NCBI RefSeq assembly: GCF_017471675.1
Contig: NZ_JAFUSK010000005.1
Coordinates: 1 to 64,000, forward strand
Length of the DNA: 64,000 nucleotides
Direction: 5' to 3'
DNA from: Pseudobutyrivibrio sp.
GTDB taxonomy: Bacteria > Bacillota > Clostridia > Lachnospirales > Lachnospiraceae
A program made the position numbers and the translations under genes. Numbering within the stretch: position 1 is the stretch's first letter; each line of letters opens with the position of its first letter. The notes under the pieces were generated by a model. The model was not told where the DNA came from, did not search any database, and saw only the letters and a list, made by a program, of their open reading frames with translations. Positions 37,401 to 44,503 of the stretch are shown here, piece after piece.

Positions 37401-37435
37401 AAATCTAAGTATGATTACAACTCATACTTAGATTT
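37401..37435. terminator. Bidirectional terminator between GH9 and the potassium channel
   Basis: AAATCTAAGTATGA and TCATACTTAGATTT form a perfect 14-bp stem with a seven-base loop and T-rich flanks on both sides. The stop codon of the channel gene lies in the loop. Confidence 0.85.
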
Positions 37436-38143
37436 TGTTTTTGTAATCTCTGTCATATAAGCAGCTGTAATAATACCTGATGGCAGGGCAATCACAGCAA
37501 CACCTACAAGTGCTGAACACATGGTAATAAGGCGTCCAATAGGAGTTACAGGTGATATATCGCCATAACCGATTGTTGTGATAGAAATGGTTGCCCAGTA
37601 GAGAGCATCGAAAAAATAATTAAATAGGTTAGGCTCTAGCTGGAATATCAGCATGGCAGAAACAAATATATATACAATAATCAGAATGAGAACAGCCATA
37701 AGCTGAGACTTAACCTTGCGAATAACATTGGCTATTATTATCATTGTTTTCGAATATCTAATCAGCTTTAGGGCGCGGAATATTCTAAAAAGGCGAAGTA
37801 GACCAATCATTGAAGAGACAGGTGTAAACAGATAGATAACAGGTAAAATAGATAGAAAATCAAATATTGCCAGTGGCGTGAAAAGATAGGCTATGTAAGC
37901 TCTATAGCTTTTATAGCCCATTTTATAGTCGGCAGTGTAAACTCTGGCGATGTAGTCTGTCAGAAAAATGAAGCTGGTTAGAATTTCAATCCAGTAGGTA
38001 TAGGTGGTTTCCTTTTTTAACATCATAGGAATTAAACCTACAATAATTGCTACCGTCATTAATTGATCGTAGGCACGGCTGGACTTATCACCAAATTTTG
38101 AAACCTCTAATACTTCGTATATTCTTCGCTTGAAATCGTACAT
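37415..38143 (-). CDS. Voltage-gated-type potassium channel (6TM, one P-loop)
   Basis: A 242-residue channel of the Kv-like group. Six membrane helices are visible; the fourth carries regularly spaced arginines (LLRLFRIFRALKLIRYSK), the voltage-sensor pattern. The pore loop has the selectivity filter TTIGYGDISP. There is no cytoplasmic RCK domain after the last helix. It lies 10 bases after a 50-residue membrane protein (38154-38306) whose mRNA context couples the two. Confidence 0.92.
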   Translation of the reverse strand: MYDFKRRIYEVLEVSKFGDKSSRAYDQLMTVAIIVGLIPMMLKKETTYTYWIEILTSFIFLTDYIARVYTADYKMGYKSYRAYIAYLFTPLAIFDFLSILPVIYLFTPVSSMIGLLRLFRIFRALKLIRYSKTMIIIANVIRKVKSQLMAVLILIIVYIFVSAMLIFQLEPNLFNYFFDALYWATISITTIGYGDISPVTPIGRLITMCSALVGVAVIALPSGIITAAYMTEITKTKSKYEL

Positions 38144-38153
38144 AATTTACCCT

Positions 38154-38306
38154 CTACATAAATCCGTTGTACAATGCGGCTATCCCTAGAATTGCTAATA
38201 CAATACAAAAGAAACGACATATCAATACAAATCTCTTCGAAGCTATCTCTTGAGTGTTTGAGTGCATTCCAGAATCATCAATTAATTGTTTGTTGTTATC
38301 TGTCAT
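38154..38306 (-). CDS. Small single-pass membrane protein upstream of the potassium channel
   Basis: A 50-residue protein. GAGGATAAAAAT precedes the ATG. The first 25 residues are polar (MTDNNKQLIDDSGMHSNTQE), followed by one hydrophobic segment (about 27-45, FVLICRFFCIVLAILGIAAL) and a short end. Its TAG at 38154-38156 is 10 bases before the channel ATG, and the channel's AGAGGG sits in that gap, so both are made from one transcript. A channel accessory subunit is a reasonable guess. Short length makes this less certain than larger genes. Confidence 0.6.
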   Translation of the reverse strand: MTDNNKQLIDDSGMHSNTQEIASKRFVLICRFFCIVLAILGIAALYNGFM

Positions 38307-38483
38307 ATTTTTATCCTCACAAGAATCACTATATGGGTAATAATATCATCTATATGTGAAATAATTATAAAACTTTTATAGCTATAAAATGTCTGATCGT
38401 ATAGGGACTGGGGCTAAGATGGAATAGAAAATTTCAGCAAATTAATGCTCAAAATAAAAGTATTGCGAATATTTGTTTTTGTG

Positions 38484-38512
38484 TTGACATTATTTAAATC
38501 CAATGCTATATT
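38484..38512 (+). promoter_or_regulatory. Promoter of the tRNA-Val/tRNA-Met unit
   Basis: TTGACA (38484-38489) and TATATT (38507-38512) with a 17-base spacer form a strong sigma-70-type promoter 43 bases before the tRNA-Val. Between it and the small membrane gene (38307-38483) I see no gene or clear site. Confidence 0.75.
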
Positions 38513-38554
38513 ATACAAGTCGCTTGAAGCGGTACACAAATCGCGAAAAGCTCT

Positions 38555-38627
38555 GGGATCTTAGCTCAGCTGGGAGAGCATCTGCCTTACAAGCAGAGGG
38601 TCACAGGTTCGAGCCCTGTAGGTCCCA
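38555..38627 (+). tRNA. tRNA-Val (anticodon TAC)
   Basis: A 73-base cloverleaf. The acceptor stem GGGATCT pairs with AGGTCCC and the discriminator is A38627. The anticodon stem TCTGC/GCAGA closes the loop CTTACAA, giving TAC (reads GUA and other valine codons). The T-arm has GGTTCGAGCC. The 3' CCA is not encoded. Confidence 0.95.
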
Positions 38628-38652
38628 TTTTAAATCAAATAATTGTCATTAT

Positions 38653-38726
38653 GGCGAGATAGCTCAGTTGGCTAGAGCACGCGGTTCATACCCGCGGTGT
38701 CGAGGGTTCGAATCCCCCTCTCGCTA
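38653..38726 (+). tRNA. tRNA-Met (anticodon CAT)
   Basis: A 74-base cloverleaf beginning GGCGAGATAGCTCAG, with acceptor GGCGAGA/TCTCGCT (first pair G-T), discriminator A38726, and the anticodon loop TTCATAC giving CAT. The sequence matches elongator tRNA-Met better than the initiator, which begins with a different stem. Modification to an Ile2 tRNA cannot be fully excluded. CCA is not encoded. Confidence 0.92.
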
Positions 38727-38728
38727 CT

Positions 38729-38770
38729 AAAAATAAAAGCTAGACCAAATGGTCTAGCTTTTATTTTTAT
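38729..38770 (+). terminator. Terminator of the tRNA unit
   Basis: A long stem of AAAATAAAAGCTAGACC pairing with GGTCTAGCTTTTATTTTT, with an AAAT loop, follows the tRNA-Met by two bases. The T-rich arm doubles as the release tract. Confidence 0.85.
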
Positions 38771-38800
38771 TCAGCTCGATGTGGATTCAACTCAATCAAA

Positions 38801-38900
38801 CCGCGGGGCTCCCGCGATGTCGAGGGGCGAGCGTGGTCCAGTGGACCACATGGTTGCGAGCCGACCGAGCCGGCAGGCGAGAATCTTGCCCACTCATTGG
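38801..38900. other. GC-rich block with perfect hairpins next to the tRNA unit
   Basis: By hand count 69 of these 100 bases are G or C, far above the surroundings. It contains two perfect hairpins, CGCGGG-GCT-CCCGCG (38802-38816) and TGGTCC-AGT-GGACCA (38834-38848). The first plus the following GATGTCGAGGGG resembles the anticodon-to-T-arm part of the tRNA-Met just upstream. No gene can be supported. It abuts the repeat array that starts at 38906. It may be a structured RNA or a degenerate tRNA copy. Confidence 0.5.
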
Positions 38901-38905
38901 CGGTC

Positions 38906-39324
38906 CTGTCACAAGAGCAACGGAAAATGTGGATTTGTGGGAGGTGTTGTGACAGAAATGGCAGATCTGGGCCGGAATCCTGTCACAAGAGCAACGGAAA
39001 ATGTGGGTTTGCAGGAGATGCTGTGACAGAAAATGGTGGTAGAGTCAGGATTCTGTCACAAGAGCAACGGAAAATGTGGGTTTGCAGGAGATGCTGTGAC
39101 AGAAAATGGTGGTAGAGTCAGGATTCTGTCACAAGGGTAACGGAAAATGTGGGTTTGTGAGAAAGTTTGTGACAGAGATTAGCCGGATTTCAGTGAAATT
39201 CTGTCACAAGGGTAATGGAAAATGCGGGTTTGTGGGGATACTTGTGACAGAAAATGATGATTTGAGCCAGGATTCTGTCACAAGGTAAACGGAAATATAG
39301 GCTTTGCAGACAGAGCTGTGACAG
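38906..39324 (+). repeat. Array A: six 50-bp inverted-repeat units, period 73-75 bp
   Basis: Six units start at 38906, 38980, 39053, 39126, 39201 and 39275. Each is 50 bases, begins CTGTCACAAG and ends GTGACAG, and has a conserved middle (ACGGAAAATGTGGGTTTG). The 23-25-base intervals differ more than the units. Several frames stay open across it (for example CHKSNGKCGF) but these are by-products of the repeat. The same unit in the same orientation occurs in array B at 43186. No cas genes are present and the period is not a multiple of three. Confidence 0.9.
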
Positions 39325-40367
39325 AGGACAGACGGACTCAAAAGTCAAATCTAGCAAACATGTACGATGATTCTGTTAGGTCAGTACCTTATGGTAGCGT
39401 AAATTATTCATCAGGAATCGAGCATATGAGCACACTAGCAACTGGTAATCGTAAATTTTATAAATTTGATTTATCAAATTGTACAGCAGACCAATTAAAG
39501 AATGGCTGGATATCAATTAGCACAGCTGCTTCATGTTGGTCATATAATGGTTCAGGCCGTGGATATGCTTCATGTGGAATTAGTTCAATTACATATGAAA
39601 AAGTAATTGATGACTGTGATATCACAGAGCATCAGTGGCAGGGAATACCTGAGTGGACATTGAATAGCAACAATGAAGTTACTGGTGTTAAGATTAAATA
39701 TGAATGTGCTAAGAATAAGTTGAACCATAAGGACTCATACGTAGCTGAATCAAAAGACGTAAAGAAAAAAATAGATGGAAGTATAATTACGTATAGAGTG
39801 ACAGGAAAACACAATGATACATACACAAAGGTAGTTCAAACTGGCGGTAGTTCAGAACCTTATGTAGCAGCACCAATAAAAATCACTGATAATATTCTAG
39901 GAAATCCTAGTGCTCATGCTTATGATGACGACTATAGTGATACAGAGTGGTGGCCACAAGGTTGGGGTAGATATGTAGATGCAAATGGTACACTTCACTC
40001 ACATGGTATGCATGCAGTAACGGCAGCTAGTGAAATAAAAAATACCATTGTTGCAGGATATATCCCAAGCGGTGTTAACAAAGTAATATTTGGTTTTTCA
40101 GCAAATAATAAGCTTGATAGTCTAAGTATTAGTATCTATAACCGAAGAGGTCAAAGAATTGGATACGGTGGCACAAACATGGCAGGAACTATATCTGGCA
40201 ACACATGTGCAGTTACAATTTATGCTAGATCTGATGCTGATTTATTAGGTTCTACCGTAGATTTCTATGGTAAAGCAACATCAGAAAGATGGGCTTCAAA
40301 TTATTTTGAAAAGCTTGGCGGTATTTCTTCACATATCAGCTTAGATAGTATGACATTTGTATACTAA
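39318..40367 (+). CDS. Hypothetical protein, probably 5'-truncated at the repeat array
   Basis: A 349-residue frame with gene-like composition from about 39345 on (for example YDDSVRSVPYGSVNYSSG and HSHGMHAVTAASEIKN). I recognise no family; the aromatic and glycine-rich beta-type sequence suggests an extracellular protein. No signal peptide or ribosome binding site exists: the only start is a GTG at 39318 inside the last unit of array A, so the true beginning seems to have been removed or replaced where the array ends (39324). The start position is therefore formal. A terminator follows the stop. Confidence 0.5.
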   Translation: MTEDRRTQKSNLANMYDDSVRSVPYGSVNYSSGIEHMSTLATGNRKFYKFDLSNCTADQLKNGWISISTAASCWSYNGSGRGYASCGISSITYEKVIDDCDITEHQWQGIPEWTLNSNNEVTGVKIKYECAKNKLNHKDSYVAESKDVKKKIDGSIITYRVTGKHNDTYTKVVQTGGSSEPYVAAPIKITDNILGNPSAHAYDDDYSDTEWWPQGWGRYVDANGTLHSHGMHAVTAASEIKNTIVAGYIPSGVNKVIFGFSANNKLDSLSISIYNRRGQRIGYGGTNMAGTISGNTCAVTIYARSDADLLGSTVDFYGKATSERWASNYFEKLGGISSHISLDSMTFVY

Positions 40368-40376
40368 AATGATTTT

Positions 40377-40420
40377 TAAGACCATAGTATTAGTTTTAAT
40401 ATTATGGTCTTATTCTTTAT
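40377..40420 (+). terminator. Terminator after the truncated gene
   Basis: AAGACCATAGTATTA pairs with TAATATTATGGTCTT (one bulge) and is followed by ATTCTTT. It closes the gene that ends at 40367. Confidence 0.75.
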
Positions 40421-40440
40421 AGAAAGAGGTAATCTTTATA

Positions 40441-40686
40441 ATGAATGAGTATATAAAATTAATTCTATGTATTATTGTCATTTTTATAATTTTTCTATTT
40501 TTTTTATTAACAGATCCATCAATTAAACAAACCTAAGATATTCAGAAGAAAGTCAAAACAGGCAAATATAAAGTATATTTAGATGGAAATGAAGTAAATC
40601 CTTTAAGTATCGATTATACCAGTCCAAAATACAAGAAAGTGATTGACGAAGATAATATGATTATAGTTATTACATCCGAAAGGTAG
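40441..40686 (+). pseudogene. Small membrane protein gene interrupted by a TAA stop
   Basis: From ATG 40441 (AAAGAGGTAATC upstream) the frame reads MNEYIKLILCIIVIFIIFLF, a membrane anchor, then reaches TAA at 40534-40536. The same frame continues without another stop for 49 codons (KTGKYKVYLDGNEVNPLSID and so on) to TAG at 40684-40686, just before the next gene. The intact form would be about 81 residues: an anchor plus a small outer domain. A substitution in one codon is the simplest cause; readthrough cannot be excluded. Confidence 0.65.
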
Positions 40687-40695
40687 GTGTGCAAT

Positions 40696-41136
40696 ATGAA
40701 TAAAGTAGTTCATATCTCTTTACCTGATGAAGAATATTTAAAATTACTAGGCATCGCTATGTCTGCATTTTCATCCAATAATAGCTTTGTTATTGAAAAT
40801 ATCTTATATAATGAAACTTGTGAATACGATTGGTACGAATTAACTGATAAAGAGTCTGGATATTTATATGATATTATTAAGCAATCTATTAATGAGGATA
40901 TTGCGAACGATTTTAAAGCAATCGTAAATATGAGAAATCGTATTATACATGGATTTAGAATTACTTCTAAAACAGGAGAACAAATTTTGGGAACCAAAAC
41001 CAAGATTAAAGATGGAAATATTCAATTTGAGATAACAAAAGATTATTTAGAAGACTTTATATTCAAAAATGATAATCTATCTATAAAATTAAATTCATAT
41101 CGAAATAGTCTAAAAAACACAATTGATATTTGTTAA
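40696..41136 (+). CDS. Hypothetical protein with a HEPN-like RNxxxH motif
   Basis: 146 residues, mostly helical. The sequence IVNMRNRIIHGF contains R-N-x-x-x-H (about residues 80-85), the hallmark of HEPN ribonuclease domains found in toxins and defence proteins. The opening VVHISLPDEEYLKLLGIA is shared with small proteins often seen near mobile elements. AGGTAGGTG precedes the ATG 40696; a GTG upstream (40687) directly abuts the broken gene before it. No antitoxin-like partner (MNT or similar) is adjacent, so toxin function is inference from the motif. Confidence 0.6.
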   Translation: MNKVVHISLPDEEYLKLLGIAMSAFSSNNSFVIENILYNETCEYDWYELTDKESGYLYDIIKQSINEDIANDFKAIVNMRNRIIHGFRITSKTGEQILGTKTKIKDGNIQFEITKDYLEDFIFKNDNLSIKLNSYRNSLKNTIDIC

Positions 41137-41150
41137 AATATTAAATCTTT

Positions 41151-41193
41151 TAAAAGCACCCTAACTTCAAAATTTGAAATAAGGGTGCTTTTA
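41151..41193. terminator. Bidirectional terminator
   Basis: TAAAAGCACCCT and AGGGTGCTTTTA form a strong stem with an extra AAATTT inner palindrome, between convergent genes that end at 41136 and 41206. A- and T-runs flank both sides. Confidence 0.8.
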
Positions 41194-41205
41194 TTGAAAT
41201 AAGAA

Positions 41206-42141
41206 TTATTCTACTATAGTATCAACAATTGTCCAACCTTCAGCTTGCATTTGATCTGACCAAGAAGTGTCGTTTTTTGCGTATTCTTCAGCCGCTGCGG
41301 TCTGAGCATCGTTGGCACAATATACTGTGCTACCAAAACCTGAACTTGAAACAAATGTGCCCTCATAACCATACTTAGCACCATCGCCATTAAGTGGACG
41401 GCTGTAGTCAATAACTGTTGTGCCGTAAGCCTGTGATGTACCTGTTACTGGATTGTAATAAACATTTCTTGTAGCTGCTTCATAGTGCTTTAAATAGCTC
41501 TCATTTGTCCAACCTGCCTTATCAAGACCAAGTTCTGAAACATCATGTCCACCATTAATGAAATCAAGAGCTCTCTGATAAGCCTGCTGAGCTTCGGCTA
41601 CTAGACCTGTGACTTCAGGTGTTACTGATGGAGCTGTATAAGCGAATGTATTACCAGCAACATTGGATGTGCTCTTAATCTGATCATTCTGCTGTGCGAG
41701 TGTTGCAATTGCCTTAGGACCCTGCTTTAAAAGTGCATCTGCTGAAGCAATTCTGTTTTCCTTAATACCACTTGTTACATAATGATTAATGAATGCCTGG
41801 TAGTTTGAACCGAAAGCTGTGATAAGATCTGGATTTGCAAGAGCGTATACTGACATATTAAATGTAGCTGAAGCATCCCTGCCCTCATAAATGCCGCTTG
41901 TTACATAATGATTAAGTAATGCAGCTGGATCTGATCCTACCACTGCAACTACATCTGGATAAGCCTCAGCGTAATACTTGGCATCAAATACCTTTGCGAT
42001 AACTGTAGCATTAAGATTCTGCTTAACTGTCTGTGTCTGAGCAGTAGCTGGTGCCTCTGCAGCGTGTGCTACAAGTCCAGTAGAAGACATCATACCAACC
42101 ATACCTACAAGTGTCATCATTTTTACAAAACTATTTTTCAT
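41206..42141 (-). CDS. Secreted protein with two YPDV-type repeats
   Basis: 311 residues. A signal peptide (about 1-29, ending AHAAEA) is followed by two repeats of about 37 residues, YYAEAYPDVVAVVGSDPAAL-LNHYVTSGIYEGR and YALANPDLITAFGSNYQAF-INHYVTSGIKENR (positions about 52-135). This repeat (Y-x2-x-YPDV...HY-x2-G...EGR) recurs in many secreted proteins of Lachnospiraceae; its role is unknown but may be wall or surface binding. The C-terminal half is tyrosine- and asparagine-rich (NVYYNPVTGTSQAYGTTVID). It is within the island between the two arrays. Confidence 0.8.
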   Translation of the reverse strand: MKNSFVKMMTLVGMVGMMSSTGLVAHAAEAPATAQTQTVKQNLNATVIAKVFDAKYYAEAYPDVVAVVGSDPAALLNHYVTSGIYEGRDASATFNMSVYALANPDLITAFGSNYQAFINHYVTSGIKENRIASADALLKQGPKAIATLAQQNDQIKSTSNVAGNTFAYTAPSVTPEVTGLVAEAQQAYQRALDFINGGHDVSELGLDKAGWTNESYLKHYEAATRNVYYNPVTGTSQAYGTTVIDYSRPLNGDGAKYGYEGTFVSSSGFGSTVYCANDAQTAAAEEYAKNDTSWSDQMQAEGWTIVDTIVE

Positions 42142-42228
42142 GATATTTCATTCCTCCGAAAAAAAGGTTCATTAATTACAGCGTTATAATAACACCCTTT
42201 ACAAAAAAAACAACACCTTTTATAACGG

Positions 42229-43002
42229 CTAGCTATTTTTGATTCCTATCATGCTAAGAGCAAGCTCGGCATCAGAAAATGAGAAAGGATTATTTCTTGA
42301 TTCGAAGGTAAGTATAAGGTTCTCACCAGGGATAATGTGGTTGGCCTGGTACGTCTGAAGTTTTGAAAATGCTTTTTTGGCATAATCATTATTGTCCATC
42401 ATTCCTAAATGTTCCCAATAAATAATTTCGCCTGTGACAGGATGCTTTAATGTGAAATCAGGGTAGAACTTGATTCCATTCAAAATGAGTTCGCATTCAT
42501 ATCTGTAAGGAATAGCATTGCTTGATAGTGCCATATCAATAAAAACTTCTGATTTTGAGCGCACTAAATTACCTGAAGGACATTGAAAGGTCAATTGCTC
42601 AGGGCTCTTCGGATTGGAATTATATGATGATTGCCAATTAATTAAATCATCAGTGGGAATCTTGTTAAAGTAGGGTTTTAACAGATAGTCATATCCTTTG
42701 TCTTGCAATAATTCTTGAAGTTCACAACGTGCAGCTTCAAAAGTTTTAGTGGAATCATTGTTGATAACATCAATCTGGGCAAGGATTAATGCTTTCTTAA
42801 GTTCAAGATATTTTTTCCTAGCAAGCTTTGCTGCAAAAGAATAATCTTTTTTGGAAATATATTGTCTAGTGGTGTTATTTAAATAAAACCATCTATGCCA
42901 TTTTCCATTTGGATATACTAATAGATTACCTTTGGGGAGAGATAAAATCTCCTTTTCGATTTTATCTAATTCTTGATATAGATTTTTTAAATTGTAATTC
43001 AT
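42229..43002 (-). CDS. PD-(D/E)XK-nuclease-like hypothetical protein
   Basis: 257 residues. The first 120 are basic and helical. The C-terminal half reads SKSEVFIDMAL, then FYPDFTLKHPVTGEIIYWEH, which fits E...PD...E-x-x of the PD-(D/E)XK nuclease fold (the last lysine is replaced by H, as in many YqaJ- or DUF-type members). A GENLILTFE strand follows. Similar proteins occur as single genes in Firmicutes islands. Function is unproven; it lies just inside array B. Confidence 0.6.
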   Translation of the reverse strand: MNYNLKNLYQELDKIEKEILSLPKGNLLVYPNGKWHRWFYLNNTTRQYISKKDYSFAAKLARKKYLELKKALILAQIDVINNDSTKTFEAARCELQELLQDKGYDYLLKPYFNKIPTDDLINWQSSYNSNPKSPEQLTFQCPSGNLVRSKSEVFIDMALSSNAIPYRYECELILNGIKFYPDFTLKHPVTGEIIYWEHLGMMDNNDYAKKAFSKLQTYQANHIIPGENLILTFESRNNPFSFSDAELALSMIGIKNS

Positions 43003-43185
43003 TTAATTTTTTTGTATGAAATAAAAAACGACACGCCGAGCGAATTAAAAAATATCATAGTAATGAATAATAGTCAAGTAAAAGTTATATATTGATATTG
43101 TAAATGATACATGCGTTAAATATATAACATTGCGAGAGCAGGGGATTCCATATTAAAAAAAGATTATTTTAGAATCAATGAAATT

Positions 43186-43582
43186 CTGTCACAAGGGTAA
43201 CGGAAAATGTGGGTTTGTGAGAAAGTTTGTGACAGAGATTAGCCGGATTCAATGAAATTCTGTCACAAGGGTAACGAAAAATGTGGATTTGTGAGAAAGT
43301 TTGTGACAGAAACAAGCCAGAATCAATGAAATCCTGTCACAGGTGTAACGAAAAATGTGGGTTTGTGAGAAAGTTTGTGACAGAAATCAGCTGGAATCAG
43401 TGAAATCCTGTCACAGGTGTAACGAAAAATGTGGGTTTGTGAGAAAGTTTGTGACAGAAACAAGCCAGAATCGGTGAAATCCTGTCACTGATGTAACGGA
43501 AAATGTGGGTTTGTGGGGAAGCTTGTGACAGAAACCAGACAGAACCAATGGCAACATCTGTCATTGTGATACTATTGTGACA
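43186..43582 (+). repeat. Array B: five 50-bp units plus one degenerate unit, period 74 bp
   Basis: Units start at 43186, 43260, 43334, 43408 and 43482, all 50 bases (CTGTCAC...GTGACAG) with exactly 74-bp steps; a shortened, decayed copy lies at 43558-43582 (CTGTCATTGTG...TTGTGACA). Unlike array A the 24-base intervals are also conserved (AAxCAGCxxGAATCxxTGAAAT). The gap before it (43003-43185) shows no gene. The gap after it leads to the VanX-like gene, whose promoter must overlap the decayed unit. Confidence 0.9.
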
Positions 43583-43651
43583 ATCCAAATGTTATCTTGA
43601 TACATGTTAAGAGGAGTTAAGCGAAAGCTATTAGCAATGGAGGAGAAAAAC

Positions 43652-44404
43652 ATGTATCAAAAAGGCTTAAAAGTGTTTAGAACATTATCTGCATTATCTC
43701 TTAGTGCAATCATTATTTTATTCTCATTTCCTATGGAATCAAATGCTGAAGAATCTATTGTTTATTCTGCAGATGCATCAGATTTCGTATTGTTAAGTGA
43801 TGCTGTACCTGATGCAATTTTAGAAATTCGCTATTATTCAACATATAATTTTATAGGGGATAGAGTAGAGGGGTATGAGGAGCCAGTGGCGCTACTTACA
43901 AAAGAAGCTGCTACAGCTTTAAAGGCAGCCAGTGATGAACTTGTAGCAAAGGGCTATAGATTGAAGATTTATGATGCCTATAGACCTCAGATGGCAGTTA
44001 CTAATTTTGTAAACTGGGCACAGGATTCTAAGGATACAAGAATGAAGCAGTATTTCTATCCAGAGCTTCAGAAGAATGTATTATTTCCACAGGGATATAT
44101 TGCTGAGCATTCTGGTCATAGCCGTGGAAGTACAGTAGACCTTACTTTGTTTGATATGCGAACAGGAAAGGACGTTGATATGGGCGGTACCTTCGATTAC
44201 TTCGGAGAGCTTAGCCATCCTGACTACACTGGCATCACTAAAGAACAGTATGCAAACCGCATGCTTTTAAGAGATGTTATGCTTCGTCATGGGTTTAATC
44301 CATTGGCAGAAGAGTGGTGGCATTTTACTCTTGCTAATGAACCATATCAAAATACTTATTTCACATTCTCAGTAAGCGCATCCTCTGTAAAAGAAAAATT
44401 ATAA
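43652..44404 (+). CDS. VanX-type D-alanyl-D-alanine dipeptidase, exported
   Basis: A 250-residue zinc peptidase of family M15D. A signal peptide (about 1-32, ending SNAEE) precedes the domain. The metal motif is SGHSRGSTVDLTLF (H, D) and EWWHFTL (catalytic E and H), and AYRPQMAVTNFV is also family-typical. Enzymes of this kind hydrolyse D-Ala-D-Ala dipeptide; here export suggests wall-peptide scavenging rather than vancomycin resistance, as no vanH or vanA is near. The start ATG 43652 has GGAGGAG six bases upstream; the earlier frame start 43604 is not supported. Confidence 0.88.
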   Translation: MYQKGLKVFRTLSALSLSAIIILFSFPMESNAEESIVYSADASDFVLLSDAVPDAILEIRYYSTYNFIGDRVEGYEEPVALLTKEAATALKAASDELVAKGYRLKIYDAYRPQMAVTNFVNWAQDSKDTRMKQYFYPELQKNVLFPQGYIAEHSGHSRGSTVDLTLFDMRTGKDVDMGGTFDYFGELSHPDYTGITKEQYANRMLLRDVMLRHGFNPLAEEWWHFTLANEPYQNTYFTFSVSASSVKEKL

Positions 44405-44503
44405 AAAAAATGTGAAAAAAGCCTATAGATAAGCCTTTTCTTTTATAATTACTGTATTAGGGTTTATGTGTATTAATATACATAATGTATTGGAGGAAAA
44501 GGT

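Noticed and set aside
38174-38359. Plus-strand 61-codon frame
   Set aside because: It is the antisense of the 50-residue membrane protein, which has a ribosome binding site and sensible sequence.
38144-38483. Integrase or attachment site next to the tRNAs
   Set aside because: I found no integrase, and the only repeat of the tRNA-Met 3' end is a partial match of about ten bases at about 38817, which is too short to call an att site.
38503-39288. Protein-coding frames across the tRNAs and array A (for example CHKSNGKCGF repeats)
   Set aside because: They overlap tRNA genes or repeat units, have no ribosome binding site, and several frames are open at once, which the repeat explains.
38906-43582. 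CRISPR arrays
   Set aside because: The repeats are 50 bp with strong internal inverted ends and drift between units, the intervals in array B are nearly identical to one another, and there are no cas genes.
43652-44404. Vancomycin-resistance vanX
   Set aside because: The protein has a signal peptide, and no vanR, vanS, vanH or ligase gene is nearby.
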